DNA from: Megalopta genalis
Lineage: Eukaryota; Arthropoda; Insecta; Hymenoptera; Halictidae
Assembly: GCF_051020955.1 (NCBI RefSeq)
Contig: NC_135013.1
Location: 33,309,302 to 33,373,301, forward strand
DNA: 64,000 bases
Reading direction: 5' to 3'
In this document: positions 32,014 through 41,772 of the stretch, piece after piece
Layout: every line of letters starts with the position of its first letter
How positions within the stretch are numbered: position 1 is the first letter of the stretch
Notes under the pieces: model-generated
Told to the model about the DNA's origin: nothing
What the model saw: only the letters and a program-made list of their open reading frames with translations
The model's database searches: none
Translations under genes and position numbers: made by a program

Positions 32014-33284
32014 ATGATAGAGGAATATTCATAGAAACTTTCTGTATCCACATCATGCAATAAATGATTGTTGGTTCACGAATTATTTAATGTGTTAAAA
32101 AATGCCCGCTCACAGGCATCGAAATAGTATTACCACCTAGCGGTGAAACGCCGGAACTAAATCTCTCTTATATGCACGATTTAAGGTCATCGAAAAACAT
32201 TAATTACGGCATAATTAGGGCATTAAAAAGTTAACCAAAGACAGATAACTGTTCAGGAATGTCCACAGCATCAATATCATTCGAAAGAAACAGATGAAAA
32301 TACCGTAAAACGTAATTAATTAACATAATAGTTAATGAAACTTCAGAAGGCAATTAATTATATTTTGCAATATTGTCATTTATATTTTTTATATGATATC
32401 GATGCAGTAGACTCTGCTGAATAATTCTGTGTTCTTGGTTTATCTTTCTGTGTCCTAATTTTGCCATAATTAACGTTTTTCGATGACCTTACATTGTGCA
32501 TATAAGAGAGATTTAGTTCCGGCGTTTCACCGCTAGGTGGTGATAGTGTTTCGTGGTCCATAAACGGGCTATTTTTTAAGAAACCATAAATGAACGTAAT
32601 TATGACAATGTGAGCGATCAAATTAAAGCTTAAAGATTGTATTTTATGATAGAGGAATATTCATAAAAACTTACTGTATCCATATCATGCAATAAATGAT
32701 TGTTGGTTCACGAATTATTTAATGTGTTAAAAAATGCCCGCTCACGGGCATAGAAATAGTATCACCACCTAGCGGTGAAACGCCGGAACTAAATCTCTCT
32801 TATATGCACGATTTAAGGTCATCGAAAAACATTAATTACGGCATAATTAGGGCATTAAAAAGTTAATCAAAGACAGATAATTGTTCAGGAATGTCCACAG
32901 CATCAATATCATTCGAAAGAAACAGTTGAAAACACCGTAAAACATAATTAATTAACATAATAGTTAATGCAGCTTCAGAAGGCAATTAATTATGTTTTGC
33001 AATATTGTCATTTATATTTTTTATATGCTATCGATGCAGTAGACTCTGCTGAATAATTCTGTGTTCTTGGTTTATCTTTTTGTGCTCTAATTCTGCCATA
33101 ATTAACGTTTTTCGATGACCTTACATTGTGCATATAAGAGAGATTTAGTTCCGGCGTTTCACCGCTAGGTGGTGATAGTGTTTCGTGGTCCATAAACGGG
33201 CTATTTTTTAAGAAACCATAAATGGGCGTAATTATGACAATCTGAGGGATCAAATTAAAGCTTAAAGATTGTATTTTATGATAG
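32014..33284. repeat. Two 632-bp tandem units, each a long foldback
   Basis: ATGATAGAGGAATATTCAT starts units at 32014 and 32646; the second ends near 33284. Units are about 97% alike. Each holds inverted arms: CCACCTAGCGGTGAAACGCC near 32139 pairs with GGCGTTTCACCGCTAGGTGG near 32520, and pairing extends over roughly 100 bp per arm. The arms look like the terminal repeats of a foldback DNA transposon of about 470 bp (about 32104-32571 and 32736-33203). A related arm fragment (ATCTAGCGGTGAAACGCGCG) lies at 31913. Confidence 0.9.
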
Positions 33285-33898
33285 ATCCATTTAGGCTTGT
33301 AGAAAAATTCATGTTCATGCCGAAAAGTTAATAAATTTTTATCGGTAGCTCGGAAGAATGATCGAATTTTAAATATCTAGTTCAAATCGATTTTAAATTT
33401 TACTTTTTGGTATTGATTCGTTTCCTTAAATTCAAGTTTGAAGGTGAAGGGATCCATAAATCAATGAAAACTGTACTGTTCTAGTATTTTATTCGATAAA
33501 TGTTATTTACAACATTAAAAATTTAAATATTCATTGTAAACAATTCGTTGGCGCCATATTATGAATCGTATTCATACGATATATTTTATCGATTTCGATT
33601 ACATAATGCGCCTAAATTCACGAAATACAAAAGGGTACGATAAGGGCTAATAAAAGGGCCAAGACCCAAACATTAGATAACACATTTGATGAATGAATTA
33701 TTAAGTTCATTAATCTGTAATGACATTCCCGTATAAAAAATTGCGGCGAAGGAGTATGTGAAACTTACAAATATGTATTATACTTATTTGATAGATACTC
33801 ATATGCGATAGTCAGCTCGAAGCTCGAAAAAGTAGTTCGAAAAGTGTAAACATTTAATTATTGTGGTTTATACAAGAAAATATTGAACATTCCATACA

Positions 33899-35383
33899 AT
33901 GAAATTCTTGACGAATGGTTTCGCTTACTCTCAGGTATCCTATTGTCTATCTTATTACGTAAATATGTTGCTAAATAAAAGGTTATGTAACCTATAACTT
34001 TTAATGTTTTTATACGTACTCTCTATTTTTACGTGCATTAAAACAACTTGATCGCCATTAATAATACCATATATTAAAAAACAACTGAATTTTCGTCATT
34101 AACATAACACATTATTTACCTATTTATATAATTAATTTTATTAAATTTATTATTATTATATATATATATATTAATATTTCAGGTCAAACGATGTATTGCA
34201 AGGACCTTTTCTACTAGTAAAATATTGTCCACTGAAGGAAAACGTTTGGAAGTGACAGAACATGATGGTGTAAGTTATAAACAATGAAATTCATAGTATT
34301 CTATACATTTTTTCTACTAACATTTCTATGTTAGATAATATGTAATGTTAATTTATTTTCATTTTTATGATTAGGTTCGGACATTAACATTAAATGACCA
34401 TGCAACACGTAATTCTTTGTCAATGAGTATGATAACGTCGCTCTATGAAAATATCAAGAATAATGAGAACGATAAGAATCTTAGGTCCATTGTTATCAGG
34501 GCTGCTCCAGGTGTATTTTCAGGTGGACATAACTTGAAAGAATTGGTTAGTTAATAAACGAAGAACCAGACTCACCATAAGGGTTTGTTAATGTAGTAAG
34601 ACTTTTACGTTTATCACAGAGAAATGATTGGCTTGCGTCGTTTAGACTGCTAATAATGGGAAGCTTCACAAGGAAATCTTTGAGAAGTGTTCGGAATTGA
34701 TGAATTCAATTGCTCAGAGTCCAGTACCCGTGATAGCTGCTGTTGACGGTTTAGCTGCTGCAGCCGGTTGCCAATTGGTAGCTGCATGCGATATTGCTGT
34801 TTGTACTGAAAGAAGTTCATTTTCTACACCAGGGTAAAGTCTATATAGCGTTAAGTGAAATATTTCTATAACAACAAGCCATTTCTGAATAAAAAATTCG
34901 AGTCTAATTATTTTTTAGCGCTAATATTGGGATATTCTGTTCTACGCCGGGCATTCCATTGGTTCGAAATGTACCGAAAAAGACAGCGATGTATATGCTT
35001 TTTACAGGCATTCCCATCACTGGAAGAGAAGCATATGAAGCTGGTCTTGTAAGCAGGGTAGTGCCAAATGACAAACTCGGTGAGTCAACGTAAAACTTAA
35101 GTACCTAAGCATTATATGGATTAATGTTAACGTGTATAATAATCTGAATACAGAAGAAGAAGTTAATAAGATCACCGCGGCTATAAATACGAAAAGCCGC
35201 TCGATCGTACACATTGGAAAAACGTTTTTATACGAACAAATGGATCTCGACGTGTCGACCGCGTATTTCCTGGGAACTGAAAAAATGGTCAATAATTTAA
35301 AAATGAAGGACGCCCAAGAAGGAATCAAAAGTTTTATTGAGAAAAGAAAACCTGTTTGGAATCATGATTACGAAAAAAATTGA
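33899..35383 (+). CDS. ECHDC3: Mitochondrial enoyl-CoA hydratase domain-containing protein 3-like
   Basis: Six exons join in phase: 33899-33934, 34183-34269, 34375-34545, 34646-34833, 34919-35079 and 35154-35383, coding 290 residues (human ECHDC3 is about 303). Residues 1-30 (MKFLTNGFAYSQVKRC, then ARTFST) have no acidic residue and several Arg/Lys, as in a mitochondrial presequence. The crotonase core follows: APGVFSGGHNLKEL (first oxyanion-hole segment), VIAAVDGLAAAAGCQLVAACDIAV (second), SSFSTPGANIGIFCSTPG, then LFTGIPITGREAYEAGLVSRVVP. The end, DAQEGIKSFIEKRKPVW, is the typical family tail. The usual catalytic Glu pair of hydratases is not seen, as in other ECHDC3 proteins, so the reaction is uncertain. 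ECHDC3 normally has GHDLKEL; here Asp is Asn. Confidence 0.93.
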
Positions 35384-37500
35384 TTTATATTATGTAAGAT
35401 AATTTTTATACAAATTGTTCTAAATAATCCTATTGTCTTCCATTTACATATTAAATAACTGTGGTTTATTAAAATAATTGTCTTTTCAATTAATAAGACC
35501 GTCACCTTGTTCATTGCTAAAACTAGTGACTATTTAAAAATTTAATTCATTCACGCAAACGATATTGTAATATATATTTCACTTGCATTACTTTAACGCA
35601 CCTAAATCAGCGAAAAATTAAATTAATTAGTATAGCAATATTTATTAAGGTCACTAGATATACATAGCACAAGTTCGTTTCAGTTAGGTATATAGCGGTC
35701 CGAGGGATAAATTCAGAGACCACACTCGATCGTGACGACGCCCATGCATCATAATGTAATCAGGTTAAAATATGTTATCGTATGACGAAGTTCACTCATT
35801 AAACGGAGGTTTAATAGATAACCTTTTGAAATAAAAATATGCGAATAACACTCCCCGTGCGTAGCAGGACCTACATAATAATTGACAAAAATCTCGCATG
35901 CAGCGGAAACGCCTTAATACTTGACGCCGTAAACCCTAAAACAAAATCATTTCGATTAAAAATGTGTTACATCACAGAAAACTATAGTTTAAATTATGAT
36001 TCATTTCTCTCGAGAAATGTAAACGAGTACATGCTTCTATTCTACGCTCGTATATCTGACTTACGAGTCCGTAATATCGGACTTACAATTATTCGTAACT
36101 CCCCTGTTACCACCAAATGTAATAGAATTCACAAATTATCCATATTTCACTTTTCCCGTAGAAATTATAAACATCCGAAAGTTCAATAGATACGATAATT
36201 TCTAAAGAATTATATAAACTCCAACACGATGCGACATTTTAAATTTGAGAGGTCTAGGTCGACGATAGTAATTAGTTATTATGCAGCAAAAGGTAATTAC
36301 AGATGATCTCCGAACAATAATTGGTTTACGAAGAAGTTTGATAGAATTGTTTCTTTTTTTTAAATATCTTCATGCTTTGGGACATTTGTAATCTTAATTG
36401 CAAATACATTTGTACTATGTTACGAGGTGCAACAACTTCCTATAATTAGACCCCGGATCTTCTTTTATGGCACACGAATATAATTAGAAAATAACGAAAT
36501 CTCCTATTTAGCGTACAATAATGAAATCTCCTGTAGCTTTTCGTTTCCTCATTTTTCTCATACCCTATCCCTTTTACCCTCGATTAGCAACCTTTTTTAC
36601 TCTCGGCGCCTCTGGCAGTGTTTGTTCATCGCTCGGGACTCTCTCCTAACGACCTGAAGACGAAAACTTTCCGAGAGCGACGAGCATAGTAAATTAATAC
36701 TTTGTCACGCCTAGTTTTCTATTTACTCTATTCTCTGTTAAACATTTACACTATCGCTATGTCTTTGCTGGTTCTAATTATAATATGAGATATTACATAT
36801 CGTTTCGCAACCTCTCCGCCCGTTCCTATTTTCTCCACCCCCGTTTCTTCACCGCAAACAACAAACTCGTTCTCACGATTATGCCAAACAAATTATCGCT
36901 CGTCCCTTATTGTTCCTCTTCTCGTAATATAATTTCCGTTAACGCAAAACCTGCGTCTATATTTATAGATAATTTATTTTATTGCTAATTATTATTATTT
37001 ATTCATTGCTAATTTAGCAAACGATCGAGCTCAAATTTCCGATTCACCGATTCCTCGAAGCAAACTAGAGGCAAACTCTCCTCTCGAAACCCCTCGCACG
37101 TCGGCCGATTTTATAATTACCCCCCTCCCCCTCGGCGTTCCTTTTCTTTTTATCACCGACCCGGCAAATGTTACACGCTTCCGGGGGTTTGTTAAATAAC
37201 CTAGATATTTTCCAATTGAAAAATCGTACCGCAGAGACGCGGAGATATTATGACGCTTCGCGCCATATGTGTTATCTCTGCCGCGTTTAACTTTGCGTAT
37301 GTGCAGATGTATCTGCTTACAAAGAAGAGACGTACGCGTACAGCCCGCTACGTATTAAATCTGGAAGGTCTAGCCAGATAAGAGAGTCGTGGTGGTCGTC
37401 GACGATATCGCGTGTCCAGTCATGAAAAATCTTTCTTTCCTCGCATTGTCGTTTTGCTTGTGGTCGAATCTGTCCTCCCCCACTCGCCCAGCCGACCGAG
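35384..37500. other. Intergenic stretch, no supported gene
   Basis: The 3' flank of the ECHDC3-like gene followed by AT-rich unique DNA. Open frames up to 116 residues lack family motifs. From about 36530 to 36850 the plus strand is pyrimidine-rich. No transposon copy was recognised. Confidence 0.4.
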
Positions 37501-37502
37501 TT

Positions 37503-37540
37503 TATATAAAATCGTATCCATATTGCTACGTAGAATCAGT
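37503..37540 (+). promoter_or_regulatory. TATA plus arthropod initiator core promoter
   Basis: TATATAAA at 37503-37510 is followed by TCAGTG with its A at 37538, matching the arthropod initiator TCAGT. The A of the initiator lies 33-35 bp from the first T of TATATAAA, close to the usual spacing. It would start a plus-strand transcript towards the gene at 38580-39340. Motif match only; no transcript evidence. Confidence 0.5.
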
Positions 37541-38019
37541 GCAACGCTGTCACGCCGCGCGACTTGTACGCAACAACAAGCCAGCCAGAACCAGTGAAGA
37601 AGTGGTACAGCTTTTCTTCTCTCGTGCTTCGAAACACCTTCGAACAAAGAGGAACGGAAAATCCCGACGGAGATTCTGTTCGAGTCCGTTTGATGACAGT
37701 TTTTACCGATCCCGATCGCAGCTGTATGAGGTTTCGAGCAACTAGGTACCAAGGTCGAAGATCGGGAAGAAGGGCAGCCGTAGGTCGACCCGCGGAGGCC
37801 ACGATAACCGGTGTTGAAAAGGCGAAAAACATCGTCACCAAAAAGGAAATCGCCGAGCTGCTGTTCGAAACCTGTACTGGTTCGTGTTTTCTTCTCTGAT
37901 CCGCGTCGTCGAGGTGTTCGTCGCGATCCTCCCCGTGTTAATACAAAATTCCCTCCGGCTCGAGACTCTTTGCTATCTTTCAGACTCAACAATTCAGCAA
38001 TAGACACGGACGTCGGGAA

Positions 38020-38460
38020 CATTCGTGTTGGTCTTCGCAAATCTCTTTGGCCCATTGTCTCTCGTGCCTCCATTCTGTCTCCTTTCATTCATTGTGCCTC
38101 CCTTTAGAGTGCCTCGTCCTCTGTTTTCATCGACAGAACTTCCACTCCCAATTTTCTTCTCCCCACCCGAACCTTCTGCGCTTTCCTTTCTCGTCCTTCA
38201 ATCGATATCTTTCCCCTCTCACCTAATTTTTCTAATCTAAAAGCAGCTGCCCTAAATTCTTCTGCCCTTCTTCATGCCGTGTCGCCTCGTTCTTGTTTCA
38301 TCCCTTTTCTAGTTCCTTCTTTATATTCCATATTTTTCTGCTTTTTTATTGTTCCATACCAAAGTATCTCTCCCCCCTTTAAATCTTCGTTTCTTCTTCT
38401 TTCTTCTTTGCTAGTTGCCCTTGATCAATGCTCGGTGTCTATGATCAGCGTAATTATCGT
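38020..38460 (+). other. Pyrimidine-rich strand-asymmetric tract
   Basis: About 440 bp in which the plus strand is mostly C and T (for example TTCTTCTTTCTTCTTTGCTA and CTTTCCCCTCTCACC). It ends about 110 bp before the splice-acceptor-like CCGTTCTAG at 38568, so it may be an extended polypyrimidine intron region. Not coding as far as I can see. Confidence 0.5.
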
Positions 38461-38579
38461 GTCGTTATCATCGATATGAATTTATAAATTCACTGCAGCG
38501 TGACGCGAAAATCGTGACGACGCATCGTGTCAGTGAAACGTTTTCGAATCTGGAATGTTCCGTTCTAGGCTGCAAAAAG

Positions 38580-39340
38580 ATGGCCGCCATTCCGCAAAGC
38601 GCGCTCACGGCGTGCAAGGTTCGCCGGAATCTTGAACGGAACACTATGATAAGCCATCCCGTGGACAAGAAAGAGAAAGCAGGCAAAGATGTCTTGTTCA
38701 ACGCGAGACTCTCCGTGGAAGGTATTTATAACGTAATCATTCGGCATTTGCATAAGTTGCGGTATTATTTTTGGAATTGCTGTATTTGTTGATAAGGTTC
38801 TTGCTTATCGATTTTGCTATAAATAGACCGCGATCGTTTTGCGCGAAGATACAATCTGTCAAAGTGGCGTTAGACGACGATTACGTATTTTCTTCGCTCG
38901 CCAACCCCGTGTGCAATGCGCGCGAGCGACGTTAAGTACATTTGAATTCGCGCGTTTCAATTATTATTCCATTCGTTTCAGTCTTTATCGCGATCTGCCA
39001 GTTTTCTAGACGGTGTTAAGCAACATATTGTGTACAATTAAATTCGTCGGTTTGAATCGAGATCGAGCGGATTCTACAGTCCTCGTAAACATTGCTCCGA
39101 CGATAACTGATTTTTAATTGTACAGGCAGAGAGCTGACGCCGATGAAGTACAACAGCAAGCTGATGAACAGCATCTGGGGACTGTACAATCGTTACTCGG
39201 TGCACAACTTTAAGAAGAACACCGACGCCAACGGCGGGGTGTTCGGATCGTTCGTGGCGGTTTTGGGGGCAGCTTTCGACAGCCATGCACCCGCCGCGAA
39301 CAAAATGGCTGCAGCCGCAGCCGCCAAGAACAATTCTTAA
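38580..39340 (+). CDS. Unrecognised two-exon gene, 118 residues
   Basis: Exons 38580-38721 and 39126-39340 join at phase 1 (GTGGAAG|GTATTT and TTGTACAG|GC). The start ATGGCC at 38580 has a good context (AAAAAGATGG). The protein begins MAAIPQSALTACKVRRNLER, continues NARLSVEGRELTPMKYNSKL and MNSIWGLYNRYSVHNFKKN, and ends in an Ala-rich tail. It is basic in the middle, with a weakly hydrophobic VFGSFVAVLGAAF near residue 85-97 and no signal peptide. Strand-specific GC-rich codons in exon 2 and the exact phase match argue for a real gene. An acceptor at 38567|38568 would also let an upstream exon read through in frame, so the N-terminus may be longer. I do not recognise the family. Confidence 0.68.
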
Positions 39341-39491
39341 AGGAGAAATAACGAACACAGATTTACGACTCGATATTCATCCGAATTATCCGTTTGGCAA
39401 TCGTGTTTTGTTAATCGATCGAAATATATAGAACGATCAAATAGCAATGGAGGCTTGAGCATTTTTATTGAACAAAGTATTGCCAGCGATA

Positions 39492-39991
39492 CGGTAAATT
39501 CTCTCCGATTGTCTACCAGTTTTTAAAGAGAAATGGACAGTTTGGGAAGAGGAGATACGATTATTCGATCCCTGCGGCTCATTTTTTGTAGTCGCCGATT
39601 GTCAACAATTATAAAAACGAGGCGCAAAGAAGCTCGAATAATCGTACAATAATTTCTCCCTAATTCGCGCCCAGATTGCGCATAAAAATGGACTATTATA
39701 AAATCGTATTCGGTACGATTATTCGAGCATCGCGGCTCGTTTTTATAGTCGTCGATTGTCAACAATTATAAAAACGAGGCGCAAAGAAGCTCGAATAATC
39801 GTACAATAATTTCTCCCTAATTCGCGCCCAGATTGCGCACAAAAATGGACTATTATAAAATCGTATTCGGTACGATTATTCGAGCATCGCGGTTCGTTTT
39901 TATAGTCGTCGATTGTCGACTAATCGTATCTCCTTTTCCCAAATTGTCTATTTTTGTATACAATCTGAAGATCATTTAGAGAGAATTTACT
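39492..39991. mobile_element. Nested and duplicated family A elements
   Basis: Outer ends are TA-CGGTAAATTCTCTCCGATTG and ATTTAGAGAGAATTTACTG. Inside, GCGC-subtype sequence is tandemly duplicated: TTCGAGCATCGCGG at about 39724 and 39879, and TCGTACAATAATTTCTCCCT at about 39643 and 39798, with a period near 155-165 bp. Confidence 0.82.
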
Positions 39992-40386
39992 GTACTTTCT
40001 AGACTGCAGCGTGTCTGCCTATACGCGGTATACGATAACGTGCAAAAACAGGATACGAATCTTACCGAAGACGAATACAGTCTCTACTTTGACAAGTTAC
40101 GCGGCAGATAAAAGAGTCTAACTTCGATTCCGCGGCATCTTTCTCTTCTTTTTTTCGCCCTGGAGATAATGTTACGTATTTGAGCATAAAAAACGACTGA
40201 AACGATATTCGTTAATTAAATGGACTGCTTAAGATAATTTAAAGACGTCTTTCACGAAGCGAAGGGAGCTTGTATTTTACGATACCGTCGAATGAACTTA
40301 GAAACGACACGAGCATAATAAAAAAAAAGTTACATAAAAGTTACGATGAATTAATGTCTGTCTCTCTCTTTTTTTCATTTTAGGCA

Positions 40387-41772
40387 CTAACCGAGCGTGT
40401 TCTCGATTGTCGCGCATGTCGCAGGAATTTTCGAACTAGACAAACTGTGCGAGGATAGAGTTAAATCGGAAATCGGCCCCGCGTGAACTATTCTCTCGTG
40501 TCGACTGTTCTCGTTACGGTTCTGCGACGGTTTTCTTATCGTGTACGTTCTCGGTTTCCTTTGCGGACAGAATTCCTCGAGTTTGCTGGAACTGTCGGAA
40601 ACGTCTACCTCCAAACTCAAGCAAACGGAAGCGACGGGCGTTGCTTCCGATTCCCCGTCGATGGAGGAATTATCTGTTGCATTGTACTCGTTGATGGACA
40701 AGTTATTTTTCAGACTCTCATCGTTGTTGATCGAGGAGTAGCTGCTATTTTCGCGAGCGATCGCGTGTACATTGTTGTCGCTTCTCCTCGTTCTGTACGG
40801 AGAGTCCTCGTAAAATTTCTTGCTCGCGTTAGGATAATTTTCGCGGATGATTCTTCCGCAGACCGTGAGCGCGTTTTCACTCGGGTTCCCAACGATCTTC
40901 CTCGTGATCACGGCGTTCTTAATCTTCGAGAAGTAGAAGTTCGGATTTTTTGAATGGAAATTGAAGTTCATGCGCCTTCTCCTTGGTTTTTGTGAACTGG
41001 TCTGCGTGCACACGGTCGCAAAGAGCTTGTTGTCGTCCAATAAACATAGTTCTTTGCCTTGAGCGCCGTTTTGCATTTGGATAACGGAGGTGTCGGCTAG
41101 CGGGTCTATCACGCGTGAATCCAACTCGCAACTTATCTCCGAGAATCGTGCAACACGTTTCAACTGTTTTTGGGAGAACGATGATCCGTCGAGCGAACGC
41201 GAGGAATTCTTGTCGAACGTTTGATCCGTTTGGCTGCTGTCGTCTTTCAAGTGTGCGGGCATTTCGACGGCCTTTTTCCTCTTCCCAAAACGAAACATGT
41301 ACCTCAAAGATGAGAATAACGATGCGTCCGAGTTCGGATGATGGAAGCAAATCTGTTGACAAAACGTTAATTTAATAGCCAGTAACAACCCTTAATAACG
41401 CGCGCGAATCCATTTATCTCGGAGAGATTATATAATTATTTAACTTTCAAAAATATTTTTGGTAAACAACGCGGAAGTCGAAATTGAGTAAACAATAAAT
41501 ACCTCTGGTTCTTTCGTAGGTCTCTTCCAGGCTGCTCCTGGCAGATTCGTCGGTGCAATTGCTTTTATGGATTTGCCTAATTTACGTAAAACACGTGGCT
41601 GTGCGCCTCCCATCTTCGTGCCGGCTGAAGTTCTCCCGTTGTTCGGGAGATAATTATTTCGCAGCGAACAAATTTCCTCTCGCAAATCGTCCAAATTGTT
41701 GGCAAGCAATTTGATCTGATCGACCACCTGTATCATTTTTCGTTGATCGCGTCCACACGTTTGCATCGACAT
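40387..41772 (-). CDS. Unrecognised two-exon gene, 411 residues, coiled coil and Ser-rich
   Basis: Exon 1 (41503-41772) starts at ATG 41772 and ends GAG|GTATTT; exon 2 (40387-41352) starts after GTCAACAG and ends at TAG 40387, both in phase 0. Residues 10-42 (RKMIQVVDQIKLLANNLDDL, then REEICSLRN) have the heptad pattern of a short coiled coil. Residues 60-90 are basic. Exon 2 has FRFGKRKK, a run of Ser/Asn-rich low-complexity segments, basic QKPRRRRMNF, and an Arg-rich tail before SHSLSSSK. No signal peptide or membrane segment is seen. The coiled coil followed by disordered basic sequence suggests a scaffold or cytoskeletal/nuclear protein, but that is inference; I do not recognise the family. 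Confidence 0.7.

Noticed and set aside
32130..32545. CTCF-like reading of CGCTAGGTGGTGAT in the foldback arms
   Set aside because: The core does not match the CTCF consensus well enough (the GGCGC part is missing), and the sequence is explained as a transposon arm.
32376..33253. Two near-identical 81-residue minus-strand frames taken as a duplicated small gene
   Set aside because: They lie on the right arm of a palindromic element duplicated in tandem; repetition of DNA, not protein constraint, explains their similarity.
37420..38088. 222-residue minus-strand frame
   Set aside because: It overlaps a plus-strand TATA/initiator and contains no recognisable domain; composition is Arg/Ser-rich noise and the last third is antisense to the promoter.
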